Part shown: in pieces, positions 1 to 8,580 of the stretch
Layout of the letters: every line of letters starts with the position of its first letter
Numbering within the stretch: the first letter of the stretch is position 1
Assembly (NCBI GenBank): GCA_007571305.1
Contig: RKRR01000015.1
Span: forward strand, 1-47,780
Length of the DNA stretch: 47,780 nt
From: Candidatus Poribacteria bacterium
GTDB taxonomy: Bacteria; Poribacteria; WGA-4E; WGA-3G
Reading direction: 5' to 3'
Notes under the pieces: generated by a model
Told to the model about the DNA's origin: nothing
The model's database searches: none
Seen by the model: the letters and a program-made list of their open reading frames with translations, nothing else
Translations under genes and position numbers: made by a program

Positions 1-1286
1 CAGAGCAGCGATTGTGGTGTTTTTCCAAGGACCCGCGGTAGCCACAGACTCAACTCTGGAACATACGTCACCAACACAAGTGCTATCAGCAACAATGCAA
101 TAAATAGCAGGACAGAACGGTAAAGCACAAGGACAGATCGATCAAACTTCATGCTTGAGATGAAAAGATTCATTCCGACAGGCGGTGTCAAATAACCAAT
201 TTCGAGGTTCGTTAAGACGATGATGCCGAGATGTGCTTTGTCAATTCCAAATTGTTCGGCAATAGGGAGCAGTAACGGCACAACGATAATCACTGCAGAA
301 AAAATGTCCATCAGGCACCCGACAATCAATAGGAAGATATTGAGTCCAATTAACGTGATAACGCGGCTTTCCGTTGTTGACTGAATCCAGTCCAGGACGG
401 CCGTAGGCACCTCAAGCGTGATTAGGTAGTTTGTCAACCCTAAAGCGATACCGAGAATGATGAGAATTGCACCTACAAGTACCGTACTTTCCTTAACGAT
501 ACGCGGTAATACTCTTAACGAAATGGAACGGTGGATGACGACCTCCACGATACAGGCATAGATGGCGGTTAGTGCTGCCGCTTCGTCCAGTGTAACGATA
601 CCGGTTAAGATACCTCCTAACACAATGAACGGTAGCATCAATTCCCACTTTGCTTCCCATAACGTTCGCATGCAAACTTTCCAATCAAAGGGAGTTGTCT
701 CAGTCCGTTTGAAGAAACTCCACCCGCAACTGTAAAAGCTCAGTATCGCGAGAATCAGAATCCCGGGAAAAATACCTGCAAGGAGCATCCTGTCGATACG
801 GACTTGGGCGATGATTGCGTAAAGGATAAGTGGGACACTCGGCGGAAATAACAACCCGATACTTCCAGAAGCTGTCACCAAACCGAGTGAGAATCTTTCA
901 TTATAAGTCTGCCGTAGAATTGGATAGAGTAACCCACCGAGGGCAATAATCGTTATACCGGAAGCACCTGTGAAAGTTGTAAAGAACGCACAAGTAAAAA
1001 GCACGACGACAGCAATACCACCTGGTAACCAACCAACACTTGCGCGCGCAAACGCAACCAACCGTTGTGGTGCCTTTCCTTCAGCGATTATATACCCCGC
1101 AAAGGTAAAGAGTGGAATAATCAGAATTGTCGAGTTTCGTGTGAGTCTATTGAAATCGATCAGAATCGTTGAAATTGGTTCGCCCGCTGTAGCGTATCCG
1201 ATAATCGAAGCACCACCAAGCAAGGCGAAAAGTGCGCCGCCGAAAAGAGCGAATCCGACCAATCCAACGCCGATTATTAAGCCCAT
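1..1286 (-). CDS. dctM: TRAP transporter large permease (DctM-like), 3' end at window edge
   Basis: Reading frame open from the ATG at 1286 to the window edge (428 codons, no stop seen), which is about full length for a DctM subunit; the last bases visible (TG on the coding strand) could begin the stop. The product is very hydrophobic with many membrane segments and carries family-like stretches: FTGASGITIIALGG around residue 115 and GLLFPPSVPLILY around residue 155. DctM is the cytoplasmic-membrane subunit that carries organic acids or similar solutes in an ion-driven TRAP system together with DctQ and a periplasmic DctP. Its ATG overlaps the dctQ stop by one base (TGATG), so the two are translationally coupled. 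No DctP gene is in the window. The substrate cannot be read from the sequence. Confidence 0.9.
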   Translation of the reverse strand, partial: MGLIIGVGLVGFALFGGALFALLGGASIIGYATAGEPISTILIDFNRLTRNSTILIIPLFTFAGYIIAEGKAPQRLVAFARASVGWLPGGIAVVVLFTCAFFTTFTGASGITIIALGGLLYPILRQTYNERFSLGLVTASGSIGLLFPPSVPLILYAIIAQVRIDRMLLAGIFPGILILAILSFYSCGWSFFKRTETTPFDWKVCMRTLWEAKWELMLPFIVLGGILTGIVTLDEAAALTAIYACIVEVVIHRSISLRVLPRIVKESTVLVGAILIILGIALGLTNYLITLEVPTAVLDWIQSTTESRVITLIGLNIFLLIVGCLMDIFSAVIIVVPLLLPIAEQFGIDKAHLGIIVLTNLEIGYLTPPVGMNLFISSMKFDRSVLVLYRSVLLFIALLLIALVLVTYVPELSLWLPRVLGKTPQSLL

Positions 1287-1801
1287 CAGTCTGATTCTCC
1301 TTCGACAGTATTTGGCGTTTTTTCACCACCTGTTAAATAGATGCCAATCTGAAGGAGCAGGTGGATACCGATGAGAACAAAACCGTAGGGAATAATAGCC
1401 TTCGCCCACCACAGAGAAACACTTCCAATTAATACAGCCTCACTCAATTGTTCATCATGTAGGAAGATAAAGCCGTAATAGGCTAAAATCCCAACGACAA
1501 TGAAAGCGAGACAATCAACAACAAGGTTACTCCAACGCGTAATATTTTCGGGCAGTATTCGACTGAGCACATCAATGCTGATGTGTCTTCTTTCGCAAGT
1601 AGCCAGTGCAGCACCTAAGAGGCAGAGCCAAAGGGTTAGATGCTGAAGCATTACATCGCTCCACAGTAGGCTCGCGCTGAATACGTAGCGCAGAACGATT
1701 TTGAGGATCGCGAGCCCTAACATCATTGCGATGATAAGACACAGCAAACCGGTTTCGACCCTACCTAGGAAGGTATTGATGTTCTGGAGAGAGGTTTTCA
1801 A
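1286..1801 (-). CDS. dctQ: TRAP transporter small permease (DctQ-like)
   Basis: A 171-residue protein with four predicted membrane segments (about residues 15-37, 48-66, 88-108, 130-150), the size and shape of a TRAP DctQ subunit, which pairs with DctM in the cytoplasmic membrane. The segment LLWSDVMLQHLTLWLCLLGA is typical of the family. The start is TTG at 1801; an AGGGG Shine-Dalgarno-like run lies eight bases upstream and there is no better ATG. The dctM ATG overlaps the stop. Upstream there is no DctP binding-protein gene, only dispersed repeats and then the unrelated kdsB-pyrG operon, so the solute receptor is encoded elsewhere. Confidence 0.85.
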   Translation of the reverse strand: MKTSLQNINTFLGRVETGLLCLIIAMMLGLAILKIVLRYVFSASLLWSDVMLQHLTLWLCLLGAALATCERRHISIDVLSRILPENITRWSNLVVDCLAFIVVGILAYYGFIFLHDEQLSEAVLIGSVSLWWAKAIIPYGFVLIGIHLLLQIGIYLTGGEKTPNTVEGESD

Positions 1802-1818
1802 TTGATGAGCCCCTATCC

Positions 1819-1849
1819 GCTCTCCACTCCATTACGAGCAGGTTTCTGA
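1819..1849. repeat. Dispersed 31-bp repeat, copy 1
   Basis: The stretch GCTCTCCA..CATTACGAGCAGGTTTCTGA reappears with a few changes at 36705-36735, also a short distance upstream of a minus-strand gene start (dctQ here, polX there). Two copies only; function unknown. Confidence 0.5.
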
Positions 1850-1868
1850 TTAAGTCGTAAATATCGCA

Positions 1869-1998
1869 TATAGTAGATTCCGTAATTCTGATACACTTGT
1901 AGCGTCATGTGAACCCTGAAGTTATATGTTCTGACTGGTACAGGATACCCACGGTATCCTATGCTGCAAGTGTGAATTTATTTTCGGATTTCACTATA
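1869..1998. mobile_element. MITE-like inverted-repeat element, family A, copy 1
   Basis: About 130 bp with imperfect terminal inverted repeats: left TATAGTAGATTCCG, right end reading inward TATAGTGAAATCCG, with further pairing of ACACTTGTAGC (left) and GCTGCAAGTGT (right). A second copy lies at 42026-42145 and partial copies at 7845-7957 and 47738-47780. It has no coding capacity, as expected for a non-autonomous element mobilised in trans. It fills most of the dctQ to lar-like gap. Confidence 0.7.
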
Positions 1999-2075
1999 AT
2001 CTGCAGGCGTGAGTTTTCCTCGCGAGTCCGTAGTCCGTACAGGCGATGCGACAAAGGTAGCAACTTGGGTTAAAA

Positions 2076-3335
2076 TTAAAAATCTGGAGCTAACACTTGA
2101 ATCCCAGCGGCTGGTAAAACAGCAACCTTCGCTTGTGCTGGAAGTTTTTCTGCGAACAGTTCGATCAATTGATCCAGATCTCGGAAAAGCAGCTCGCCCG
2201 GATGCTTCTTGTAAAAATCGTCTACTAAAAAGTGTTCCGACCAGACATGGAGTTGATCCTGAGTTCCGAGTTGTGGTGTAGGCAGTTCAGATTCTGTCCG
2301 TTCCGCCTTCTCCTGAACGAAGCGGACATAATCAATCTGATCGAACAATCCGTGGTAGCAGATACCGTCGCTTGCAGGGTTGAGTGCCATGCTATACGCC
2401 TTCTCAAAATGCGATAGTGCCCACATCGCCTTGCCTGTTTGAATCGGATCGCTGTCAAGCGGATAGCAGTTAAGCACAACGAGATCCGTCTCTTTTCGAC
2501 TCGTTTCCGGTATTACCGTGCCGTAAGTGTCCAATGCGAAGTGTGCCCCCTTACGGTGCGCCTGTACGAAATCTCCAACAAACATTCCGCAAATTTCCCG
2601 ACGACTATTCAGCACAGTGTTAGCGATCACATCAAGACCGAGGACACCTGCTACGGCTTCGGAGAAATCGCGGTGATCGGGTTCGCTGCCCCTTCTTTCA
2701 ATTATTGCATGGCCGCGCCCCGGTGAGAAGGTATGAAAATAGAACATCGTTGCGAAACCGGCAATCCCCGGTACAACTAACTTTGCACCACCACCAAAGC
2801 CCACAGAACCGTGTGGATAGATGCCACCCAAACAAACCTTGAAATCCGCATCCGCAACGACACGGTCGAGGTAGATGGGCATACCGTTATCGAGGTTTCC
2901 CAAGGCGCGTAAATCACCACCCATAAAGTTGTGGTTTGTCGCCTCATATTCAGCAGCAATATCCGCTCCGATCTTTTTCGCAATCTCTTCATCAGTAATT
3001 GGACGATGCGACCCACCACCGACAACAAATCGGATTTCGGATTTCGGGACACCTGCCGTTGCTAACTCGCGCAGGAGAAAAGGAATAACTCTCGCAGCCG
3101 GTGTCGGACGGCTCAAGTCATCCACGACAATAGCGGCACTTTTTTTGTTTTTCGCTAACTCCGAGATCCGCGGGGTGCCGATCGGTTCAGCAAACGCCCG
3201 TTCAATCTGGGCATCCGAAAGCACAGGAGCATCTTTCGGACCCAATACCTCTACTTCCCAATTTGCAGGGAAATTCAGTTTCAGTTCTTCATCCCCATAC
3301 CAAGCACGGGTGCGTACTGTGGCAGTATTTTTCAT
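2076..3335 (-). CDS. Lactate racemase-like (LarA/DUF2088 family) protein
   Basis: 419 residues with the LarA family pattern: an N-terminal DDLSRPTP motif (about 73-80), GGGSHRPITDEE (about 105-116) whose His matches the LarA catalytic histidine, and PHGSVGFGGGAKLVVPGIAG (about 174-193), whose His and Lys match the second catalytic histidine and the lysine that binds the nickel-pincer cofactor. LarA homologs racemise or epimerise 2-hydroxyacids and need a cofactor made by LarB, LarC and LarE; none of those genes is in the window, so activity depends on genes elsewhere. Start ATG overlaps the pyrG stop (TAATG), with a purine-rich GAGGAAAAG before it inside pyrG. It is the last gene of kdsB-pyrG-lar-like, an unusual partner for nucleotide and KDO genes. 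Substrate unknown. Confidence 0.8.
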   Translation of the reverse strand: MKNTATVRTRAWYGDEELKLNFPANWEVEVLGPKDAPVLSDAQIERAFAEPIGTPRISELAKNKKSAAIVVDDLSRPTPAARVIPFLLRELATAGVPKSEIRFVVGGGSHRPITDEEIAKKIGADIAAEYEATNHNFMGGDLRALGNLDNGMPIYLDRVVADADFKVCLGGIYPHGSVGFGGGAKLVVPGIAGFATMFYFHTFSPGRGHAIIERRGSEPDHRDFSEAVAGVLGLDVIANTVLNSRREICGMFVGDFVQAHRKGAHFALDTYGTVIPETSRKETDLVVLNCYPLDSDPIQTGKAMWALSHFEKAYSMALNPASDGICYHGLFDQIDYVRFVQEKAERTESELPTPQLGTQDQLHVWSEHFLVDDFYKKHPGELLFRDLDQLIELFAEKLPAQAKVAVLPAAGIQVLAPDF

Positions 3336-4966
3336 TATTTCTTTTCCTCTTCCGGATGATTAATTTGGCATTGATAGGAGAGTACCGCCGCTATAAAATC
3401 TCGGAAAAGCGGATGCGGTGCCAGTGGTTTTGATTGAAATTCAGGGTGAAATTGCGAACCTACCATCCACGGATGATCGGTCACCTCAGCGATTTCGACC
3501 AGGCTTTCATCCGGCGACAGACCGCTAAAACAGAGACCTACCGATTCTAATTGCGAGCGGTACTGATTATTCAATTCATAGCGATGACGGTGGCGTTCTA
3601 CTATAATAGGTTGTTGATAGGCGGCATAACTTTTGGTATTCTCTTTGAGGACGCACGGATAATGTCCAAGTCGCATTGTTGCGCCGAGGTCGGCGATCGC
3701 GCGCTGGCCATGCATTAAATCTATTACAGGGTAAGGTGTTTTTTCGTCTACTTCTGTGCTGTTTGCGTGTTTTAGTCTCGCAACGTGTCGGGCAAACTCA
3801 ATCACCAGACACTGCATTCCAAGGCACAATCCGAGATACGGGATCTTATTTTCACGGGCGTATCGTGCGGCAATTAACATCCCTTCGATCCCGCGATAAC
3901 CGAATCCGCCTGGGACCAGGATCCCGTCGGCGTTCTGAAAAACACTATCGAGGTCCGGATGTTCTGTGAGTGATTCAGATTCTATCCATTCAATTTCAAC
4001 AGAAGCTTCGTTAGCAATCCCGCCGTGCTTAAGTGCTTCTTGTACACTGATATAGGCATCGCTGCCGGTTGTGTATTTTCCAACAATAGCGATCCGGGCT
4101 TTCTGATTCGGATTTTTAAGTTTTTCAACCATTGCGACCCATTCAACATCCATCGGTGGGCGTGCTTCGAGTCCAAGTCTCTTTAGAACGATGTGTCCCA
4201 TACCCTGTCGTTCAAAATTGAGAGGAATTTCATCTACACATTTCGTGTCCAATCCTTCAAAGATATAGTTTTCACTAAGACCACAGAGAAGTGCGATTTT
4301 CTGGCGAAACGCCTCGTCCAGCGACTGGCTGGTACGACATAACAATAGATCCGGTTGGATTCCTAACTCTTGGAGTTTGCGAATGCTATGTTGTGTAGGC
4401 TTGCTTTTGCTTTCGCCATTGGATAGGGTATAAATGAGGGAAACATGAAGGAACATCGTATTGTCGCGTCCGACCTCAACTGCCATCTGACGGATAGCTT
4501 CAACGAAGGGCGGCATTTCGAAGTCGCCAATTGTTCCACCTATCTCTGTAATGACGATTTCGGCTTCGTTGTCCTTCCCAATCTGATAGATACGACCTTT
4601 GATTTCATCGGTGATATGTGGGATCAGCTGCACGGTTTGACCGAGGTAGTCTCCGCGTCGTTCTTTTGCGATCACTTCACTGTAGACGGAGCCAGTCGTG
4701 AAGTTGGAATATTTATTCAGATCGATGCCGAGAAACCGTTCATAGTTCCCTATATCGAGATCCGTTTCTGCGCCATCATGGGTGACAAAAACCTCACCGT
4801 GTTGGAATGGATTCATCACACCAGCATCTACGTTGAGATATGGATCAATCTTGACAACAATCACCTTAAACCCGCGGTTGATGAGTAATCTGCCAAGGGA
4901 TGCAGTTGTGATTCCTTTGCCGATACCTGAGATAACTCCGCCCGTCACGAAAATATATTTTGTCAT
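3335..4966 (-). CDS. pyrG: CTP synthase
   Basis: 543 residues, normal length. The N-terminal synthetase domain has GVISGIGKGI (P-loop, residues 10-19) and the ATP/UTP-binding KIDPYLNVDAG region; the C-terminal glutamine amidotransferase domain has PGGFGYRG, the nucleophile elbow GLCLGMQ and the FHPEF motif of the Cys-His-Glu triad. The enzyme makes CTP from UTP, ATP and glutamine in the cytosol. It sits 10 bases downstream of kdsB, whose product consumes CTP to activate KDO, so the pairing makes metabolic sense; the same kdsB-pyrG order is known in Chlamydia. The lar-like gene is coupled downstream. No strong Shine-Dalgarno site; the upstream spacer is AT-rich. Confidence 0.97.
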   Translation of the reverse strand: MTKYIFVTGGVISGIGKGITTASLGRLLINRGFKVIVVKIDPYLNVDAGVMNPFQHGEVFVTHDGAETDLDIGNYERFLGIDLNKYSNFTTGSVYSEVIAKERRGDYLGQTVQLIPHITDEIKGRIYQIGKDNEAEIVITEIGGTIGDFEMPPFVEAIRQMAVEVGRDNTMFLHVSLIYTLSNGESKSKPTQHSIRKLQELGIQPDLLLCRTSQSLDEAFRQKIALLCGLSENYIFEGLDTKCVDEIPLNFERQGMGHIVLKRLGLEARPPMDVEWVAMVEKLKNPNQKARIAIVGKYTTGSDAYISVQEALKHGGIANEASVEIEWIESESLTEHPDLDSVFQNADGILVPGGFGYRGIEGMLIAARYARENKIPYLGLCLGMQCLVIEFARHVARLKHANSTEVDEKTPYPVIDLMHGQRAIADLGATMRLGHYPCVLKENTKSYAAYQQPIIVERHRHRYELNNQYRSQLESVGLCFSGLSPDESLVEIAEVTDHPWMVGSQFHPEFQSKPLAPHPLFRDFIAAVLSYQCQINHPEEEKK

Positions 4967-4976
4967 GAAATTTTTC

Positions 4977-5708
4977 TTATGAAACCTCCAAAATTTGTTT
5001 CACCCGCTCCAAGTCGGCAGGGACATCGACCCCAATGAGTGGGGTCTTCGTTTCAACGACATGAATAGGGACACCATGCTCTAAAAAACGCAATTGTTCT
5101 AACCCTTCTGCGAGTTCGTAAGGTGTACTGTTCCACCTCGTGAACGCGAGAAGTTGTTCTCGACGGTAAGCGTACAACCCGACATGCCGATACACTGGGA
5201 ACTTATGTAACTCTGTTTCGCCGACCCTTCCGGGCATAGGAGCGCGCGAGAAGTACAAGGCATCGCCCTGAAGATCTGTAACGACTTTAACGACGTTAAC
5301 GTCCCGATAGTCTAAGGCGGTTTCAACCCGCTGTTTTAACGTGCAAACTTGCACTTCTGGTCTGTCAATAAAAGGCTGCAGCATCAGATCTATCTGTGCA
5401 GGTTCAAGCAACGGTTCATCCCCTTGGATATTGGCAACAATATCACACGTCAAACGCTCTGCGACGACGGCGACTCGTTCGGTACCTGTTGCACATTGAC
5501 CTGTCATCTGTACATTTCCACCGAAACGCGTTACGACATCATAAATCCGTTGGTCATCTGTAGCAACAATAACTTGATCTAATGTTTTTGCGTGGCACGC
5601 ACTTTCGTAGACATGCTGCACCATCGGCTTCCCGAGCAGATTTGCCAACGGTTTGCCTTCAAAACGGCTTGAGGCATAGCGTGCTGGAATGATTCCTACA
5701 CTTTGCAA
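4977..5708 (-). CDS. kdsB: 3-deoxy-manno-octulosonate cytidylyltransferase (CMP-KDO synthetase)
   Basis: 243 residues from the preferred start. The N-terminus VGIIPARYASSRFEGKPL is the KdsB nucleotide-binding signature; NIQGDEPLLEP and YFSRAPMPG are further family motifs. It couples CTP to KDO for the LPS inner core, which argues for a Gram-negative outer membrane. Start choice: the frame is open to an upstream TTG at 5726, but AGGGAG at 5720-5715 sits six bases before a TTG at 5708, giving MQSVGIIPARY, which fits the family. First gene of the operon with pyrG and a lar-like gene. No canonical ATG is available. Confidence 0.95.
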   Translation of the reverse strand: MQSVGIIPARYASSRFEGKPLANLLGKPMVQHVYESACHAKTLDQVIVATDDQRIYDVVTRFGGNVQMTGQCATGTERVAVVAERLTCDIVANIQGDEPLLEPAQIDLMLQPFIDRPEVQVCTLKQRVETALDYRDVNVVKVVTDLQGDALYFSRAPMPGRVGETELHKFPVYRHVGLYAYRREQLLAFTRWNSTPYELAEGLEQLRFLEHGVPIHVVETKTPLIGVDVPADLERVKQILEVS

Positions 5709-5812
5709 CCTGAGCTCCCTATACAACGTTCTATTTTCAGCACTTTTTTCTTTTCACTTCTCAAATCAGTTTAACGCAAAGTGAAGTTAAAATCAAGATT
5801 TTTTGGTTTGGG

Positions 5813-5841
5813 TTGCAGACCTAAATAGAAAATGGTAGACT
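5813..5841 (+). promoter_or_regulatory. Predicted sigma70-type promoter of the first LamG gene
   Basis: TTGCAG (5813-5818), 17-base spacer, TAGACT (5836-5841), with a TG just before the -10 box (TGGTAGACT). The second LamG gene has a matching TGGTAGAAT at 6781-6789, so the extended -10 box seems to have been duplicated with the gene. Confidence 0.45.
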
Positions 5842-5907
5842 TTAACATACATGAATCGTTTTGTAAAAAGTGAGAGAATGGTTCATCTAAAGGAGGATCT
5901 GAAAAGA

Positions 5908-6744
5908 ATGAAACGGAACCCGATATTTACAATACTAACGTGTCAACTAACCCCTTATCTGGTGTGTTCACTTCTGATAGGTGTCCTCTGTGTGCCTGCG
6001 ATAGAAGTTTTTTCAGCTGATGTTTTAGATCCGGATTTGGTGCTGTACTTCGATTATGAAGATTTTAAGGGCGACACCGTTGTTGAAAAATCAGGACGTG
6101 GCTACGACGGTGAGATTAATGGAAAGGTTACACAATCCAATGATGGGAAGTTCGGCAAAGCCGCCCACTTCGTAACCGGAAGTTTTCTAGACTTAGATGG
6201 TCCCAATATCAAGCCTGAGGATATTCCTACTGAAGGCATGAGTATCGTCGCGTGGATTAACGTTGAAGCTATCGCAGATATGGCAGTTTTCAACGCGCGG
6301 GCAGGTGATAATACATGGCTTGTACATCCCGAAGCACGCGGTAGTGGCAAGTATCGCTGGCTCAATCGGAGTCCTGGCGGTGCCACTATCTTTGACATTC
6401 GCGCTGGTGATAACAAGGCGAATGAGTGGCAGCATTACGCTGGCACCTTCAGCCGTGCCGATGGGAAAGCGATACTTTATATTAATGGAAGAAATGTCGG
6501 TGAAGAGAAAGCACGTGTCGGTACACCTATTGCACCAGACTGGGATAATGGGGCGCGCGTCGGTTATAACATTGACAACAACCGTCCTTTCGCTGGGTTG
6601 ATGGACGACCTTAACATCTGGAAACGTGGCTTGACAGAGGAAGAAGTCAATGCCATCATGAATGATGGTGTTGAAGCGTTTCTTGCTGTGGAAGCACAAG
6701 GTAAACTGGCGACCGCTTGGGGGAGGCTTAAGGCATCAAAGTAA
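5908..6744 (+). CDS. Secreted LamG-domain (concanavalin-like) protein, tandem copy 1
   Basis: 278 residues. A signal peptide (about residues 1-36, hydrophobic core PYLVCSLLIGVLCVPAI) precedes a single LamG/concanavalin-A-like jelly-roll domain (about 42-255), with the usual MSIVAWINVE, WLVHPEARG, WQHYAGTFS and GLMDDLNIWKRGLTEEE stretches. Such domains bind glycans or serve in adhesion. The last residues, VEAQGKLATAWGRLKASK, form a tail shared with the other three LamG proteins here. Start: ATG 5908 lies about 10 bases after AAAGGAGGA at 5889-5897, exactly as in the neighbouring paralog; the frame is open to an ATG at 5851 but that one lacks a ribosome-binding site. The next paralog begins 73 bases after this stop. 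Ligand unknown. Confidence 0.88.
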   Translation: MKRNPIFTILTCQLTPYLVCSLLIGVLCVPAIEVFSADVLDPDLVLYFDYEDFKGDTVVEKSGRGYDGEINGKVTQSNDGKFGKAAHFVTGSFLDLDGPNIKPEDIPTEGMSIVAWINVEAIADMAVFNARAGDNTWLVHPEARGSGKYRWLNRSPGGATIFDIRAGDNKANEWQHYAGTFSRADGKAILYINGRNVGEEKARVGTPIAPDWDNGARVGYNIDNNRPFAGLMDDLNIWKRGLTEEEVNAIMNDGVEAFLAVEAQGKLATAWGRLKASK

Positions 6745-6817
6745 GGCAACCCTGTGAACGTGGCTACAGTTTGGAAAAAGTGGTAGAATGGTTTCATCTA
6801 AAGGAGGATATTGAACG

Positions 6818-7642
6818 ATGAGACAGAACTTTATACTAACTGCCTATCTGGTGTGTCTACTTTTAATAAGTGCCCTCTGTATGCTTATAGCGGAGATTCA
6901 GGACACCTCCGCTGATGTTTTAGATCCGGATTTAGTGCTGTATTTTGATTACGAGGACTTTCAAGGTGATACTGTCATTGAAAAATCTGGACGCGGCTAC
7001 GATGGTAAGATTAATGGGGACGTAACACAATCAGATGATGGGAAGTTCGGCAAAGCCGCCCGTTTCGCATCCGGCAGTTTTCTGGATTTAGATGGGCCCA
7101 GTGTTAAGGCTGAAGATATTCCTACCGAAGGCATGAGTATTGTTGTATGGCTCAATGTTGAATCTGTCGCGGATATGGCGATTTTCAACGCCCGCGCAGG
7201 TGATAATACATGGCTGGTCCACCCCGAAGCACGCGGCGATGGCAATTACCGCTGGCTCAATCGGAGTCCGGGTGGCACAACAATATTCGACATCCGGGCT
7301 GGGGAAAACAAAGCGAATGAATGGATACATTACGCTGGAACGTTCAGTCGAGCCGAGGGACTAGCTGTGCTTTACATCAATGGTGAGAATGTCGGTGAAG
7401 AGAAAGCACGTGTCGGTACACCTATTGCACCAGACTGGGATAATGGGGCGCGCGTCGGTTATAACATTGACAACAACCGTCCTTTCACCGGATTGATGGA
7501 CGACCTTAACATCTGGAAACGCGGTTTGTCAGAGGAAGAGGTTAATAATATTATGAACAATGGTGCTGGTGCAACACTCACCGCAGTAGAGGCACACGGT
7601 AAACTGGCGACTACTTGGGGGAGGCTTAAAGCAAACCAATGA
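6818..7642 (+). CDS. Secreted LamG-domain protein, tandem copy 2
   Basis: 274 residues, a close paralog of the gene just upstream; from ADVLDPDLVLYFDYEDF onward the two align without difficulty. Signal peptide about residues 1-28 (YLVCLLLISALCMLIA), one LamG domain, and the C-terminal tail VEAHGKLATTWGRLKANQ. ATG 6818 follows AAAGGAGGATA with the same spacing as copy 1. A 99-base block (7388-7486) is identical to 6493-6591 although flanking parts differ, pointing to recent duplication or gene conversion. Two stem-loops follow the stop. Probably exported and surface or periplasmic; ligand not predictable. Confidence 0.88.
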   Translation: MRQNFILTAYLVCLLLISALCMLIAEIQDTSADVLDPDLVLYFDYEDFQGDTVIEKSGRGYDGKINGDVTQSDDGKFGKAARFASGSFLDLDGPSVKAEDIPTEGMSIVVWLNVESVADMAIFNARAGDNTWLVHPEARGDGNYRWLNRSPGGTTIFDIRAGENKANEWIHYAGTFSRAEGLAVLYINGENVGEEKARVGTPIAPDWDNGARVGYNIDNNRPFTGLMDDLNIWKRGLSEEEVNNIMNNGAGATLTAVEAHGKLATTWGRLKANQ

Positions 7643-7695
7643 AAATGGGAAGGATTCAAACCATTTTCCGGTAGGCGCGCTTCATCGGCGCGCCT
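7641..7695 (+). terminator. Two stem-loops after the LamG pair
   Basis: GAAAATGG (7641-7648) pairs with CCATTTTC (7661-7668), and AGGCGCGC (7673-7680) pairs perfectly with GCGCGCCT (7688-7695) across a 7-base loop. There is no clear T-run after the second stem, so an intrinsic terminator is plausible but not certain. A related GTAGGCGCGC hairpin with a real T-tract follows the LamG gene at 45241. Confidence 0.4.
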
Positions 7696-7844
7696 GTCAA
7701 ATTCGCATAACGTTTGAAGAGAAAATGATGGCACAGAGCAGACAGCATAAGATAGTCGCCGCTCACGGGACGAGAAGCAGGGGACTCTACGATCTCAATT
7801 TAGATCCGGAGGAAACAACCTCTGGAATTCTCCCTTAGTACATC

Positions 7845-7957
7845 TAACCCAAATTGCCATTTCTGTAGCATAACCTGTTAGGTTGTGCATGAATGTCCAC
7901 AGGAGACCAAAGATCTCCTATGCTACAAGTGCGAACTTGTTTTCGGACTTTACTATA
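7845..7957. mobile_element. Composite MITE-like repeat (family C left end, family A right end)
   Basis: Starts TAACCCAAATTGCCA, like the left end of family C, and ends GCTACAAGTGCGAAC..CGGACTTTACTATA, like the right end of family A. The middle holds GTAGCATAACCTGTTAGG, the shared core of all families. The remaining 7696-7844 part of this non-coding gap shows nothing recognisable. Confidence 0.5.
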
Positions 7958-7978
7958 AATTGGAAATGCAGGAAGCGA

Positions 7979-8248
7979 TTATGGATCCTCTGCCGATGCG
8001 TCAGGCTCCGTGGTAGTCTCTGAAGATGGACACATGTTTAGCACTTTCGTGAGATAGTCTTCCTGCAAAAGCAAGTCTTTATTCGCGCGGAGACTCGCTT
8101 CATGGAACCGGTAGTCATCTTCATCAAGTCGGTAGTAATATTGGAGGTATCCAGCACTGACCGCCTGTTTGAGATCTGAGGGTGAGATATCCAGCATCGC
8201 TGCCGCCTCCTCCAGATCATACTCAAGCACGACATTGCGTATTCGCAT
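7979..8248 (-). CDS. Small helix-turn-helix domain protein
   Basis: 89 residues. Residues 11-55 read like a MerR/excisionase-type winged helix-turn-helix: EEAAAMLDISPSDLKQAV, then a short turn and a wing-like YRLDEDDYRFHEASL. The C-terminal third is acidic and probably disordered (SSETTTEPDASAEDP). ATG at 8248 has GGAGAT about seven bases upstream. It stands alone between repeats, so neighbours give no clue to its target. It could be a DNA-binding regulator or an orphan excisionase-like protein; no specific family is claimed. Confidence 0.6.
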   Translation of the reverse strand: MRIRNVVLEYDLEEAAAMLDISPSDLKQAVSAGYLQYYYRLDEDDYRFHEASLRANKDLLLQEDYLTKVLNMCPSSETTTEPDASAEDP

Positions 8249-8397
8249 CTTCTTATCTCCATTTTTAGAATTGTGACGTGCGTGCCTAAGCGTCTACCAA
8301 ACATCGAAAACAGCAGAACCCCAGAGGGGATACCTCATCTATGTAGAAAGAAAGGGGTTGTTGCTAATTCTGCCTACCCACGAGTCCAAGTAATTCA

Positions 8398-8515
8398 GGA
8401 CTTACGCAATTTTGACCATCTGACGTTTTGTGGGAGGGAGAACCCTAAAAAACATAGATGTTCTCATGGCACAACCTAACAGGTTATGCTACAAAAGAGC
8501 AGCATACGTAAGTCC
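8398..8515. mobile_element. MITE-like element, family B, copy 1
   Basis: 118 bp bounded by GGACTTACGC on the left and ACGTAAGTCC on the right, one base off a perfect inverted repeat. Flanked by TA on the right and CA on the left, consistent with a decayed TA target duplication of the Tc1/IS630 type. Holds the shared core ACAACCTAACAGGTTATGCTACA. The other copy is at 19582-19703. The rest of the 8249-8580 gap has no visible gene. Confidence 0.7.
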
Positions 8516-8528
8516 TATCATTGTAGAT

Positions 8529-8556
8529 TTTACCATAAACTTATAGAAGATACAAT
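8529..8556 (+). promoter_or_regulatory. Weak predicted promoter of the PAP2 gene
   Basis: TTTACC (8529-8534), 16-base spacer, TACAAT (8551-8556), 24 bases before the ATG. The -35 box is poor, so this is tentative. It begins immediately after the family B element. Confidence 0.3.
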
Positions 8557-8580
8557 AGATAGACAAAATCAGGTTGCCCG

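Noticed and set aside
970..1374. 134-codon plus-strand frame opposite dctM/dctQ
   Set aside because: The minus strand has clear TRAP permeases there; the frame is a shadow.
5851..5907. Upstream ATG for the first LamG gene
   Set aside because: The ATG at 5908 has AAAGGAGG at the same distance as the paralog and gives a proper signal peptide.
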